Shown: positions 22,364 through 34,496 of the stretch, piece by piece | Layout of the letters: every line of letters starts with the position of its first letter | How positions within the stretch are numbered: position 1 is the stretch's first letter | DNA from: Tricholoma matsutake | Lineage: Eukaryota > Basidiomycota > Agaricomycetes > Agaricales > Tricholomataceae | NCBI GenBank assembly: GCA_026075535.2 | Contig: AP026540.1 | Span: forward strand, 5,146,001-5,210,000 | DNA: 64,000 nt | Reading direction: 5' to 3' | Notes under the pieces: generated by a model | Told to the model about the DNA's origin: nothing | The model's database searches: none | The model's input: only the letters and a program-made list of their open reading frames with translations | Translations under genes and position numbers: made by a program

Positions 22364-23333
22364 ATGCAAACACTCCTCCTTTTCATCGTCAACGTAGCAG
22401 TTTCACACATGTTGAAAGCAGATCGTTCGTTGCCCCCCATAGCTGTAACGGATGACCGTAACTTTTATTATTATCCAGTGAATGATGCAGAAGACTCCAC
22501 TGGACTTTCATCGACTTCGCCTCTAAAACGCCACAACCCTTGTATGCTATCACACGAGAACCTGGAACAACACACTAAATTCGATTATCCGCAAGATCAA
22601 ACGCCCAATTTGCCTGACAAGCTACATATTACTATCGCGGAGGGCGTAGGTACTTCCCGGAGTATCAGTACCGACAGCTCACACGACCCGGAGCTTGAAA
22701 CCCCTGTCTTAGTACACATCCCATTCCCCGACTCTATCGTCACCGACTCCGAACGTCCACCTCACGTTCGTTTTCGTCCTCGCGTTCGCATCAGTTCAGG
22801 ATTCAGCCGACATCGTCACCAACATTTCCCCAGCAGACAGGATGACTTGATATCCATTTCCCCAGACTCGACATTGTCCAGCTCACCCTCTTCCTCTATC
22901 TCCGTGCCTCTTCGTTCATGCTCAGATGGCGAAGCAAATAAGTCTGCTTGGGGGCCTCTGGGTCAGCGCATGAGTCTTCTTGCACACAAACATCGACGAC
23001 AAACCAAGAGACAACGGAGAAATCAGCATGATGCGCAGGCCAATCCCAGTGATCATACACCCTTAATGCGCTCACCTCCGCCAACTGCGTATGTCGAAGG
23101 AGAGGATGTCTATGAAGAAATGGAGGATTCTAATCGAGAGACGCGATCATCACGGGAAGTCGATGCAATGTTTGGCACTTGGCCGGAGAGGTTGACAAAC
23201 ATCCATGTACGTCCGATTTGTCTACCATCTGAGCATCATGATCTTTGTTGACAATGATCAACGCAAGTGGTGGTGGTGGCACTTAGCATCTGTAGTTCAA
23301 TGTCGATGTCTGGATGAATACGACACCGAGTAA
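22364..23333 (+). CDS. Unknown protein, Ser/Arg-rich, with WWWW motif at the C-terminus
   Basis: Two exons, 22364-23206 and 23268-23333, give 302 residues. The frame upstream of 22364 is open but has only a TTG, so the ATG at 22364 is taken. Residues 1-16 are hydrophobic (MQTLLLFIVNVAVSHM) and could be a signal or anchor, weakly. The rest is polar and disordered, with Ser runs, a basic patch (KHRRQTKRQRR) that may be a nuclear signal, and an acidic stretch. The second exon begins with four Trp codons in a row, followed by HLASVVQCRC. The reading of that exon depends on one intron with a GCAAG acceptor. No family recognised. Confidence 0.5.
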
Positions 23334-23498
23334 CTTTGGGACAAGTTTCCTTCCTTCTTGGGACACTTGGGAGCATTGGTCTGTAGTTCTTTATGCGTTA
23401 GACATTGTATTTATTACCCCAAAACACTGTACAGAATGCTGGTTACCGTACAAACTCGAGCCTTCTAAGATATTCCTGAAAATGTGTTGCATACAAGC

Positions 23499-24984
23499 CT
23501 AGGACCGGTTCTGCGGTAACATCATTGTAGGTGGTAGTGTTGTTATCGGAGGCAGTAAGCTAGCTGCTGTCTTTCGCGAGTGTTGGATCAGCAACTGGTC
23601 CATCACGACAATGGCAGCCATAGATTCAACAATTGGGACAGCCCGTGGCACCACACACGGGTCGTGCCGACCTCTTGCAGCTAGCGAGCCTAGAGTACCA
23701 TCATATTGTGCGGTCTTCTGTGGCTGAGAGATGGTCGCAGGCGACTTGAAACCAATGCTATGAGGGATGTCAACACAAGCCTGTCATGACTAGCGCTAGA
23801 TCATATATAGCGTACCGGAAATAGATAGCTTCTCCATTTGTAATGCCACCCTGGACGCCTCCGCTCCAATTCGTGCACGTCCCAAGCTTCCCATCTGATC
23901 GACGGACAAAGGTGTCATTATGTTTGCTCCCGGGAACTTCTGTCCCTTTGAAGCCGGACCCGATCTCGAATGCCTTGGTGGCTGGGATGGAAAGCATGGC
24001 ATGGCCGAGTGTGGCTTCGAACTTGTCAAATACAGGTTCACCCAGGCCAGAAGGAACATTGCGGATCACACAGGTCACAGTTCCACCAATAGAATCCTGG
24101 GCGTTCTTGGCCCGGATGATTCGCTGTGCACTGATATTGAGTAACTCGAGAATTAAGATATACGTATTGATGCACCTGTGTCATTCGCTCCGATGTCTGA
24201 GGATGAGGGCAACGTGTTGGATATTTATCAACCTCTTCGCGCGTGACCGTTGCAATAAGTTTCCTGAAGTCCTCCGACAACGCATCTTGTGCCTCGTCGT
24301 TTGTCTCATCATTGTCTGGCGGAGCAGTGGTTGAGGGAAGATGTATTTTGCCGACGGACGAAACGAATGCTACGATTTCTATCCTGTACACCTGCTTAAG
24401 ATATTTTTCAGCAATAGCGCCCGCGGCGACCCGCCCTGGACAAGGAAGAGCTCAGCATGTTCTCTTGCATGATTGTGAATGAGATCAAATACCGATCGTC
24501 TCGCGAGCACTACTGCGACCTCCCCCGCTGCTGGCCTTGATACCGTACTTCTCCAGGTACGTATAGTCTGCGTGACTTGGCCGTGGGTATAGATCAGTCT
24601 CAGAATAGTCATGAGGACGTTGATCCTCGTTTTTGACTAGGAGAGCGATAGGTGTACCAAGGGTCACGCCGTGCTCTAACCCCGATTGGAGATGCACAAG
24701 ATCTTTTTCATCCCTCTGAATCCTGATGAGATACAAGGATGAAGCTCCAGATGGACCGATATACTTACTGGAGTCGTAAGATGGCTTTGTCCAGGTCGCC
24801 TGCGAGTCAGTTGAACCTGGATGTCAGCTGCAGACAATTCCAGACCCTGCAAAAAAAATTGTAAGAGTAAAAGCCAACAACAGAGCTTCCGTACCGGTGG
24901 ACATCCATCGATAATTGCGCCAACTGAAGCGCAGTGACTTTCACCGTATGTAGTGACTCTGAAGAGAGTGCCGTACGTGGACAT
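23499..24984 (-). CDS. ARO2: Chorismate synthase
   Basis: Catalyses 5-enolpyruvylshikimate-3-phosphate to chorismate, the last step of the shikimate pathway, with reduced FMN; fungal enzymes are bifunctional and reduce the flavin themselves. The product starts [18 protein letters not shown], a family hallmark, followed by [100 protein letters not shown] and [20 protein letters not shown]. The C-terminus ends [11 protein letters not shown] at 23499. There are several short introns; the last runs from about 23811 to 23776 and joins IYFR to IGFKSP. Length is about that of other fungal enzymes. Confidence 0.95.
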
Positions 24985-25133
24985 TTTCGACCCTGATGAC
25001 TGAGGAAGTAAGTCAGGGCAAGTCAGTGGGTGATATAGCCAATCTGCGTAGGACGCTGGCCCTTTATACAGTAATCGATGGTAAGGATCTAAGGATGAAA
25101 ATCCGGTGCGCTCGGAAGGAAAAAGCTGAGCTA

Positions 25134-25169
25134 CAAATTATACCCCACCTTGAAGGTGGGTATAATTTG
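25134..25169. repeat. Near-perfect palindrome before a start codon
   Basis: CAAATTATACCCCACCTT is followed directly by GAAGGTGGGTATAATTTG. The arms are complementary over 17 bases with a single bulged C. It sits in the divergent region of ARO2 and the SAP30-like gene and ends one base before an ATG at 25171. It may be an operator-like site or a le leader hairpin. Confidence 0.7.
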
Positions 25170-25215
25170 AATGGCCGGTCATGGTTGTACACGGACTCTC
25201 ACTCAACTCATATTC

Positions 25216-25937
25216 ATGTCTACTCCTGCACCCCAAACCTCGACAACAGGCTCTCGCTCTCGCCCGCAGGCACGCAAAAAACCAAACGACAACGCGTCTT
25301 ACTTTGGTCCTGCATTAGGAGGATTTGGAGCTGCAGGGACGAAACGGCACGCAACTGACAAAGTGGAGGGCGAGCCAAGGGGGAAAAGGAAGAGAATTGA
25401 GCCTGCTACCAGACGAGATGTCGTAGAGCACGAGCCAAGGGCTTCGTTGGTACGTGCGTCAGTTGCGAATGCAACAGTTAGTGATCGACAGGTCTGACAT
25501 TGTTGGGGGGAGGACAGGTTGAATTCGTCAAGATGCCTATGCATGTGCTGTATCGCTATCTAACTCAGTTTGACATTATCCCCCCTGTATGGCCCTCGCC
25601 TCTATCAATCGAAGACCCTCCCCAACCCTCGTTCCTTGAAAACCCATACCGCCACACATCGCGAGCACCCAGTCCGTTGCCCATGACACCGGCAAACAGG
25701 CCCCGGCGAGAATCAAAAGAGCAGAACCGAAGACGGAGCTCTCGATTAATCGAGGAGGAGCCACGCAGTCGGCCTCCAATACTTGCAGATGTGGAAGAGC
25801 TGCATGTGGTGCTGGCTGGTATTGCAGAGAGGCATTTCCGAGATATATTAGCTATTACTGGGAGGGAAGAAGTAGATACCTTGGCATCGTTTATGTGCGC
25901 CGTGGAAAAGTCGAAGGGAGGCCGGTTGAAAAGTTGA
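25216..25937 (+). CDS. SAP30-like Sin3-complex candidate
   Basis: Two exons, 25216-25449 and 25518-25937, give 217 residues; an in-frame ATG at 25171 would add 15 more. The first exon is disordered with basic patches (RGKRKR). The second begins VEFVKMPMHVLYRYLTQFDI, and after a Pro/Arg/Ser-rich insert comes LHVVLAGIAERHFRDI. The pair, a helix with LYRYL...F and a later LxxIAERHF, resembles the SAP30 Sin3-binding domain, with a long insert. SAP30 links Sin3 to the Rpd3-type histone deacetylase in the nucleus. The match is by pattern only, so the call is tentative. The ARO2 start lies 231 bp upstream on the other strand. Confidence 0.5.
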
Positions 25938-26609
25938 GAGTATTGTTTGTTACCTTGGAAACAGATAATGAGATGGCCTTCAGGAACAACCAAGACAAGC
26001 GCGGCTGTGTCGCTACCAGGCAAGTAAACAATAATGAAATATGATCTCGAAGTCTCTTTGATCCACTCTACCTGCTTTGATCCTGACAAGCATCCCCGTC
26101 GCCAGGTACATCATCCGTCGAACTCGCCTGCAACTAATCGAGTTTGTCTGTATACCTCCTCGAACTGTTGGTTGCCTTGTGTTCATGGCTTTCTCGTCTT
26201 TAATCATTTTGGCTGAGACCGAATTTTTTTCACCTCGGTCTAAATGATGGAATGATTGAATCACAAGACTGAATGGTATCACAGTCGTGTGCTTCCATCT
26301 GTTCGTAGCAACCATACCGTTCTATCTTTATGCTACAAGGACAACCATTGCGCCATAAAAACCCAGGAAAACTTGCATGATTCCATTATCAGATTACCAT
26401 TCTTCCTTTCTTTCACCATCTCTCTCTTTTTTTTCCTTCTTTCGCAGCAGTGCTGTGTGGTTCTCTCTTCGTGAGTTCATATTCTCCATGCTTCCTCTCA
26501 GACCTTCATGTCTCTTTCTCTAGACTTGCGTCACTTGCGGTCTCTGTCTTCGCCACATTCTTTCTTCTAGACTTCAGACAAGTCAAACTCCAATTTGTTT
26601 TTCAGCGTC
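25938..26609. promoter_or_regulatory. Gap and promoter of the secreted-protein gene
   Basis: This 672-bp gap holds the 3' UTR of the SAP30-like gene and the promoter of the secreted-protein gene. A long pyrimidine-rich stretch (about 26400-26600, CT-rich with TTTTTTTTCC) precedes the ATG at 26610, typical of strongly expressed fungal promoters. No gene seen. Confidence 0.5.
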
Positions 26610-28104
26610 ATGAAGTTCTCTACTTTGCTTTCTTCACTTGTCGTTCTTCTTCCCTTCCTCCTTTTACAAGCTTCGGGGGCTAGTGTTCCTATTTTGATCC
26701 CCCGACGAAATGGAGGCGGCGGAAACGCAAACAATAATGGACGGAATGGCAAGGCAGCTGCTGGAAACGCCACTAACACTGCCAACAATACCACGAACAC
26801 TGCCAACAATACCACTACCACTGGCAATAATAGCACTACAGCTGCTGTTAACCCCAACGCTGGTAATGTTACGAACATTGCAGCTAGCAATAATGCTACA
26901 GGAAATGCTGCCGGTGGGGACCCCCAAACATCTCTCAGTAGGTCAAAGTTCGCTGCCGCTCTCAACATTTTTTCCTGAATCTACTTCTAGCTTTGGATCC
27001 TAGGGTGATTGCGAAAGGTTTCGCGAATGATGGACAGAGTGTTCCTGTTGCAGGTTTGTAGTCATGTCGAGATGTCTACTTGCTTACCGACCATTTCGCT
27101 GCAGGTCAAATCGCATCCAAGACCTCCACAAACAACTTCATCAACTTCTGCCTTACCGTACCCAATCTCCCTATCACCAACGGGCAGCAAATTACAACAG
27201 GTTCATGTAATCCAGCTCCTATGGGCATTATTCCGTCTTCGTCCAACATGCCTTCCGCCAAGTTCACCAGCCCCAAGAATGGCGACACAGTGCCTGCTAA
27301 CAAGGCCATGGTCATCACTATGGCCATAAGCAATATGGCGACTGGCAACTTTGTCAACGCACAGCAGAACTTCTTCGCTGCGCCTCAGCAGCTGAGCGGC
27401 CAAGGAACCATACTTGGTCATTCTCATGTTGTTGTTGAATCCTTGACTTCTCTGACACAAACCACACCCACCGATCCAACAAAGTTCGCTTTCTTCAAAG
27501 TATGTTTCTTAATTCATGACTTTCTCCCTTGAACCTTATTTTATTTTATCTTATGCAGGGACTGAACAGTGCAGCCAGTGGCGGTATCCTGTCTGCTTCT
27601 CTCGCAACTGGTCTTCCTGCTGGTGCATACAGGCTCTGTTCGATCAACACTGCTGCCAACCATCAGCCAGTCCTTGTCCCCATCGCGCAACACGGTGCAC
27701 TGGATGATTGTGTCTACGTGCGTTCTGTATTCTAGTGACCGTTCACTTGTTCTTATCACTCCTCACAGTTCGCCGCAACCGCAGGTGGTGCTGCTGCACC
27801 TGGTACTGGTGCCCTTGCTGGCGCAGGCAGCAATAACACCACTACCACCACTGGTGCCAACAATGGTGGCAGTAAAACCGCTAACACTGGCGGAAACACC
27901 ACCGTTAGCAACACCACTACCACTGCTGTCAACAGTGGTGCTAGTAGTACCACTAACACTAGCGCAAACACCGGCACTAGCAACACCACTAACGTCGGTG
28001 GAAACGCCAACAATGGTACTAATAATGCGGGCAATGGCAAGGGTAGACAAGGAGGGAAGCGGGACATTCTTCGTCGGAGATTTGATGCCCCCCTTGTATT
28101 CTAG
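26610..28104 (+). CDS. Secreted Asn/Thr-rich conserved fungal protein
   Basis: Five exons in phase, 26610-26937, 26991-27053, 27105-27499, 27559-27717 and 27769-28104, give 426 residues. A signal peptide (MKFSTLLSSLVVLLPFLLLQ) is followed by a low-complexity Asn/Thr/Gly region of about 85 residues, then a folded core with FCLTVPNLPITNGQQI, SCNPAPMGIIPS and GQGTILGHSHVVVE, and a C-terminal Gly/Asn/Thr repeat region ending KRDILRRRFDAPLVF. The core is conserved across Agaricomycetes but, as far as I know, without an assigned function; it is probably cell-wall or extracellular. Many N-x-S/T sites make heavy glycosylation likely. The KR near the C-terminus could be a Kex2-type site. Confidence 0.85.
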
Positions 28105-28377
28105 GGCGCATATTCTCCCCTTCTCGCTTTTCGTTCTTACTTTGATTTACTTTGATTTACTCTCAATTTTTGTCCTTCGAGATAATCATGGGCCTCATTC
28201 ATTCCCTTTCCATTGTATAATATGGCCAGGTGCTAGTAAATGAATCAAGATCAGACAGAGCTCCTCGCGTGATGCAAGGCACTAGACAGATCGGACGTCT
28301 AGGCACATTATCCCATTCATGGGTTATAAAAAGAAATACAAGGGTCTTTTGCGGTCACATTAATTAGATACGCCATC

Positions 28378-30184
28378 TCAAACATCCTGCACATAATTAC
28401 CTGATCCAGTTGTTGGGTTAGAATAGCAGAAAGTGAAATTGCTAGCTAACATACCAGGAAACACGCCCTGCTGACCATTCAGTCGACCAGTCCACCAATC
28501 TTCTGCACTCGCGGTCCGCTCAACAATCTCTATGCGGTCACCTGTGTTGAACGACAGATCTCCATCCGCCTGGAGTCATATGTAAGACCGCATGAAATGC
28601 GACAACGAAAAAAAAAAAAAGGAAACTTACTTGAGCAACAAAGTCATACAGCGCAACAACATGCTGGACTGACGGCCTTGGCTTCGGCTTCACCGCGGGA
28701 GGCGGCGGCGGCGCTCGTTTCGCAGACGCCGATGATGCAGCACCGTTTCCTTGAGGATTCGGGGTATATACTGGCGGTGGATCTACGTGAGATGAAGCTC
28801 CAGGAGGTGGTGGCGGAGCTTTCTTGAACGAAGCAGAACTAGAGGAAGGGGTGAGGCGCGAAGCTGAGCCCTGAGAGGATGTGGTGCCTGTGCGCCCCAG
28901 ATTGCCTTGTTTGCGATTATCTTGTACGAGTTTCGCTGCAAAATATGTAGGATTAGTTAGGGGCCAACTCGAAATGAGAATGTTCAGCCAACGCACAGAC
29001 TGAGATGATTCGTTTCACGATTTGGAGATTCTCAATTACACTCCATGCATCTGTTCGCTTCTCCTCGTAAATTTCTGCAATCTGTGCACCAGGAGTGTTT
29101 GCAACGTCGTACTTTGCCTCATCTGTAAAGCTGTTCATCTTTTCCAGGATGAGGTAGTATATGTTCAGTCTTTTGAGGAGTGGTGAGGATCGCCGATAGA
29201 AAATCGGATTAAGATACACACTGCATGTAGAAGAATGAGTTGAACAGCGGATCAATGAATTGCGTAGTGAGCGTCATAAAGCGCGGTAGATCTGTCTTCA
29301 GGGCATTGTTGATATACTCGTATTCATTGGTCGCCAGTTCGAAATCTTGCTCCAGCTATCCAGGCTTGTGAGCTCGTGAAAGATATCAGTCATATTTACA
29401 TACCTTGAATAGATTCTTCTCATCACTCAGAGACTTCTCCTTTTTGTCCCGCAGTTTCGTTAGCGAATTGTTGAACCGATCGTAATCCGTGAGCTACAGC
29501 GCGTGGAAATGCGAAGGTTAGCAAACTCCAAATGGAATAAAACAATACCGGCGAACCTTGTGATCCCTCTTCGTTATGGTCTTACGAATAGTTTTCAAGA
29601 CGGCTTGAAACTCTTTCGTCGGTCCCACAATCCTGCTGTCAATGAGCTCCAGTTCAGGGGCAATCAATGACCTCATTTCTTCCATAGTGGACTCGTATTT
29701 CGCAACGCTTCGGACAGTGTGCACAGCATCAGGGTGCTTTCCGATGAGATCGTATTCACCGGCAATGGGACGGAAAATGGTGGCGAAATGCGTCCCGAAA
29801 CCTGCACCCGCCGTAAAGAGAGCTAGATGTACACGATGACAATAAAGAGAAATCAAGTTGTCAGCATTACAAGACTATATCGAACCGCAGCACTCACAGT
29901 TAACTGCCTCGGTGAACGCCTTGGTGTCCTTCAATAGTTTTTCGGTTCCTTGTTCTAGAGCGGTGAAACTGCGCTGATAGTTGTCGAATTCTGCATCAGA
30001 TGATTCTGTTGCCAAAATGGGGGTGAATTATAGCAGCCTGAGATTTAAGAAATACGAGTCACTCTTCGACATGCCCATCTTGCTGGTCACCGCGAACGGC
30101 GTGCTGAAGAAAATGCACTCAATATGATGCCTTGCAATAAACATATTTATCGCACCGCTGGATTGCTTTGCCAAACCCCTTCAT
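28378..30184 (-). CDS. RVS167: BAR-SH3 protein, RVS167/Hob1 type
   Basis: Amphiphysin-like protein that senses or bends membranes at endocytic sites and binds actin regulators. It starts at 30184 with [18 protein letters not shown], the N-terminal amphipathic segment of the N-BAR fold. The BAR domain runs over several exons ([53 protein letters not shown]). A proline-rich linker ([22 protein letters not shown]) leads to one C-terminal SH3 domain: [45 protein letters not shown], ending at 28378. This is the RVS167/Hob1 layout rather than the short RVS161/Hob3. Exons are separated by introns of about 50 nt; not all junctions are listed. Confidence 0.92.
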
Positions 30185-31207
30185 CGTAGTCGTACAAACG
30201 TTCGGTAGTGATCAGTTGGAGCTGGAAAGATATGTGAGACACAAAATTCACACGGCAATGAATTCGGACACCTCGGACCGAGCACAGTGCTTGCTGACGA
30301 CTTCTCAAGCGCTGTTGGCTCTGGCTGAGTATCCAAGGAATTTACCTGCTAGTTGCTAGTCTAGATGGTCGTCTGAGGCTCTGACGTGGACCCGCTGTCG
30401 CGACTGTCATCATGTGATCATCGAGTAAGTTCGGCTCCGGGGATTGAGCGGAATCATTTAATTTTTCGTGGCTCAAATTTGTGGACCATTCGAAGCGATC
30501 AGCTACTACACTCTACGGAAGGGAAAGGTCGTTCGCATCCCGCCCGACTAGATAAACATACCAAAAAAAACGCAAATTGAAGGTCGTTGGGGGTAGCGGA
30601 TCGAGACTTGTTATTCCTTCTTTGGTCTAGTTTCTCGTGTTCGGCTGGATCGTCGAGCAGGAAAATGGCTGCAGACACAAGGGCACGAATTTGACTCGTT
30701 TTCTTATTCCTTTGAAGTTAATGAGTACACCGTGAATGACACTGTTCGTGTGGATGGTTGTGGAGCATAAGATAATAAAGTGACTCGACGTGTGGAAGGA
30801 AAAAAAAACGAAAAAAAAAACAAAAAAAGACAGAATGCCATACATATCACGACGACAAATTCTTGGCTAGCCTAAAACCAAATGATGCATCGACGCAAGC
30901 GCCAGCATCTTCAACATTATCTTGAAGATCTCAATTGCCTCGGAACTGTAGTCAGGAGCCGTGAGAAAGTAGCGCTGGAACCGTCGCACGCCTTACGGCC
31001 TCGTCTACATGTCAACTCCCACCTCATCGATGAGCATCGTTGCCACCTTCTCCGCTGACCTAAAAAACAACCAAATGCATGAGTTACACCTCGACCGATC
31101 GAGAAAACAAACCTTCCAATCAGAGGAGCGGACTTTCAATAAGAAACAACCAGTGTAAACAAGGATTCAGAACGGGTCTGTCTGATACAGGAGATTAAAA
31201 AAATACA
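30185..31207. promoter_or_regulatory. 1-kb divergent region with A-rich tract
   Basis: The region lies between the start codons of the RVS167-type gene and SDO1. It contains an A-rich tract at about 30801-30830 (several A7-A10 runs separated by single C or G). I tested short open frames on both strands: those near SDO1 are its antisense shadow, and a small open stretch at about 31010-31070 (minus) has no start. No gene supported. Confidence 0.45.
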
Positions 31208-32277
31208 ATGCCACTCGTTCAGCAACCCTCTAATCAGATAAAGTGACACGTTCGATCCTTTGTGTGCCCAGTGTTGCGGTCCCTGACTAGCTCTACATAG
31301 ATTAACTAATGTTTCAATTGTACGGCTGAAGAAAGGCGGCAAAAGATTCGAAGTCGGTCATTCCTTCATTCCCTTCAGCCAAATCCCCATATTCGATTAG
31401 ATTGCATGTTACAAGAACAAGGTCCAGGAATGGCGCACAGGAGTGTCAGTTCTCTCATCAGTCACTCGGGTACTTAAACTCAATAGTATTCCACAAATCC
31501 ACAGGGAAACGAATCTAGATGACGTGCTGCAGATAGAAAATGTCTTCGTGAATGTTTCTAAAGGTGAAGTAGCCAAAGCAGGAGACCTTCAGAAGGCGTT
31601 CGGTACCACAGAAGTTTCTGGTATCGTCAAAGATGTGCGTCTGCTTGTACTAAGATCGATACTTCTGCTCATCCTTGTATTACCATAGATATTGAAGAAG
31701 GGTGAAGTTCAAGTAGGAGAGAAAGAGCGCGAGCACGACCTCACCTCCCTAAGGAAGGAGATTGCCACCCTCGTTGCGGAAAAGTGTGTGGAGCCATCGA
31801 CACAACGCCCATACGCTGTCGGGATGATAGAAAAGGCCATGGCAGAAGCTGGATTCAGCGTAAAGCAGAACAAGACAGCTAAAAGTCAAGTATGTGGGAT
31901 CCCTTTTGAAGGAATAGGCTCATCCGGTTATATGAAGGTCTCCGAATGTATCAAGTTATTGCAATCGGATTCTAAGCTGCCAATACAAAGAGCGCGCATG
32001 CGCGTCAAGGTGGCAATGCCTACGGCAGACAGCGAGCGTCTCCGCGAGAAGATTATCGAAGGTGCGGAAAAAATTGAGGATGACCAGATAGGTCAAGAGG
32101 AGTGGGGAGTCGTGCGTCCATGTCAATTTCTTTTTCTTATAATATTTTCTAATTATATCATAGGTCATGTTGATCGATCCAGGGCAGTTCCGTGTTATTA
32201 ACGAGATATTGCAAAAGGAATGCAAAGGGCGAGGGCGGATTGAGACGATGTCTTTTGCTGCGACAGCAGATTCCTAG
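31208..32277 (+). CDS. SDO1: Ribosome maturation protein SDO1/SBDS
   Basis: SBDS helps the GTPase Efl1 release Tif6/eIF6 from late 60S subunits in the cytoplasm. Seven exons fit exactly: 31208-31242, 31301-31352, 31401-31444, 31505-31634, 31689-31889, 31938-32111 and 32164-32277, for 249 residues, the usual family length. The first three exons are only 35, 52 and 44 nt and encode [29 protein letters not shown] and [15 protein letters not shown]. Then come [20 protein letters not shown], the middle helical domain ([20 protein letters not shown]) and the C-terminal domain [14 protein letters not shown]. All family blocks are present in order. The region was checked because the opposite strand also shows splice-like open pieces; those are a shadow. 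Confidence 0.97.
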
Positions 32278-32383
32278 AGTACGGATTTCATCTTTGTTTC
32301 ATGTCGCACATGGAGACCAATATCCGTATAGTTGCTGTCACATATCATCTGGAAGTAATGATAAAGATCGAGCACTTTCTCCA

Positions 32384-34496
32384 TCACATATCCAAGTCAC
32401 GCAATATTAGAGGTCTGACTGTTCGTCCCCAATTCTCTTCCCACGTTTCCCAATGCCAACTTGCAACATCCTTGCTCTCCGTGTTCTGATGGAGTGGTAA
32501 GTGAATATGCGGTGAGCTGGAGGGTTTTTGCGACGCTTTCGAAAGCGACGAGCGAAGGGCGCTCAGGCGGGGAGACTCAGGGAAAGACATAAAGAGTGCC
32601 TGAGTAGATAGGATGAGCAAGGAATACAACGGGAATAGGCGACGTCCTACCTCGAGTTGTTCAGCTAGCTGGGAAGCATTTTTGAATACAAGACCATTCA
32701 ACCCATCAATGACTAGCTCATGCAGGCTACGAGAGTTAGGAGGAATGTTTAATTTTGAAGAAAATTTTGGGTCAAGGACATACCATTTAAAGTCTAGCGC
32801 GCATACGGGAAGACCACAGCCGAACATATCAACCACTTTCATAGGTAGATCGAGCGCTGAAGAACTGGAATGTAGGCATACCCCTAGGTCTGCTGAACCT
32901 GCATAGCACAGTGTTTAGTACTATAGATTTAGAAGCATGCGCCAACAACGTACCTAGCAGCATTGGATAATCCTCCGCCTCCAACCATAGACTGATACAT
33001 CGTACCCATTCCCATTTTTCTTGCAACTTTCCCGCCTCCATCATATACTTTTCTCGAAGTGGTCCTTTGCCTGTCAACACCACAAGGAGCTTCGGTAATT
33101 TACCACTATCTTTTCCCACTGTGTTCAACTCCCTTGCACGTCCGTCATATATCCCCATAGCTTCCAGCAATATCCCGAAATCCTCATCCGGAGTCCATGA
33201 TGTGCTGGATACCAAAAGGCCTGGTCTATCTGGTCGCTGGATCGGAGAATGGACTTCCGTGTAAGTCGGAGCATTGGCAGCTATGGGCGGTGCAGTGGGA
33301 GTGGACTCTTTTGATCGATATGCTATGATGTCATGGGTTGAGCTAGGCAAAGTGCTGATATCAGAAGAGAGTGGAGACGCCGATGATGCAGTATGAGTGA
33401 AGGGTGTCGAGTAAGGTGCAGACGACTCGGGGAGGAACTCTCTTAGTGATGTTTGAACAACGAAAGACTGCTGAAGTTTTTGGAAAAGCTGGGATGCCGT
33501 GAGACTGAGCGACCAGTAACAATATGTCTATGACAAAGACCCACCTCATGCATCTCTTGAGGTGTACAACGATGAAAATGATGTGGCGGACGGTCGTGAA
33601 GGACAATTTTCCGGCCTCTTCCAAAAGCTTCTTATAAACATCAGTGAAATGGAGGCAATTAAAAAAATTTACTGAAGACCCCATTCTCTGACGAGGAAAT
33701 CTCGCATAGCCTGTGTAACAAAGAGATGTGCGTATGCAACCCTCCCGAACGTTGCTTCGAACCTAACCCAGGAAACTCAACCTCAGGTATTGTGAATATT
33801 CAGAGGAAACACACCAGGTCGCAATCTTTACGAAAGCATGCTTGTCACCCAACTTCAGCGCCAGGATGCTGTATCCCAAATTATGCCAATCAATGATGAC
33901 TTTGCTTCCTCGTATCCGTCCTACGAGCCAAACGAGCGCAAGAGTAGGTATTGTAGGAGGATTCTTTAGTTACAATTATTCAGAGTCAAGGAGAAAAGTG
34001 GGAATGAATGGACCTGCACGACAATGAATTCTGGAGGCTTGGGAATCTCCACAAAAAGAACGAAAACCATGCACACGAGTTGGTGTACAATCTTAAATGG
34101 AGCTAATATGACGAAGGGGAGGGATTGCAGCATTTTGGGTGGTTCAGATAGGTAGTGAAGTTGCACTCTAGGCAGACGTTCAAGGGCAGGAATGGGTTTC
34201 GAACCTAACACTAACATAAGAACGTTGCATTTCGTGGCAAAATAAAGGCGGGACATACCTCCATATCCAATTATGTCAGTAATGAAATCGTTTTCAGCAA
34301 AGCTCTGCGCATGGTACATCATCCGAGGACTGCGACCAATGTCACCGAGAACGACAATGGCTACTGAGCGCAGGGAGTGTTGATTGCGAGGCCGCAGGAA
34401 GTTCCATAGGTTCCATGTCAGCCAGGATAAAAAAAGGAAAGTGATGGCAAGAGGTATGAAGTCTATGAGGTACCTCGTCGTCGTCGTCGCCGTCAT
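32384..34496 (-). CDS. ALG1: Chitobiosyldiphosphodolichol beta-mannosyltransferase
   Basis: Adds the first mannose to GlcNAc2-PP-dolichol on the cytosolic face of the ER, using GDP-mannose (GT33). An N-terminal membrane anchor ([19 protein letters not shown]) follows the ATG at 34496; an upstream GTG is ignored. The GT-B N-domain begins [19 protein letters not shown] and continues [13 protein letters not shown]; the C-domain has [63 protein letters not shown] and [11 protein letters not shown]. The C-terminus has [19 protein letters not shown] and stops at 32384. A disordered Ser/Thr/Pro insert sits before [10 protein letters not shown]. Several short introns are present. All catalytic-fold motifs look intact. 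Confidence 0.93.

Noticed and set aside
27203..28067. Long minus-strand open frames opposite the secreted Asn/Thr-rich gene
   Set aside because: They mirror the low-complexity repeats of the real plus-strand gene.
30601..30845. Open frame on the minus strand in an A-rich region
   Set aside because: Composed of Phe/Ser from A/T runs; no motif, no promoter or splice context.
31010..31361. Possible minus-strand multi-exon gene with a plausible start and last exon
   Set aside because: The plus strand here encodes the first exons of SDO1 with family motifs and exact phase, so the antisense reading is a shadow.
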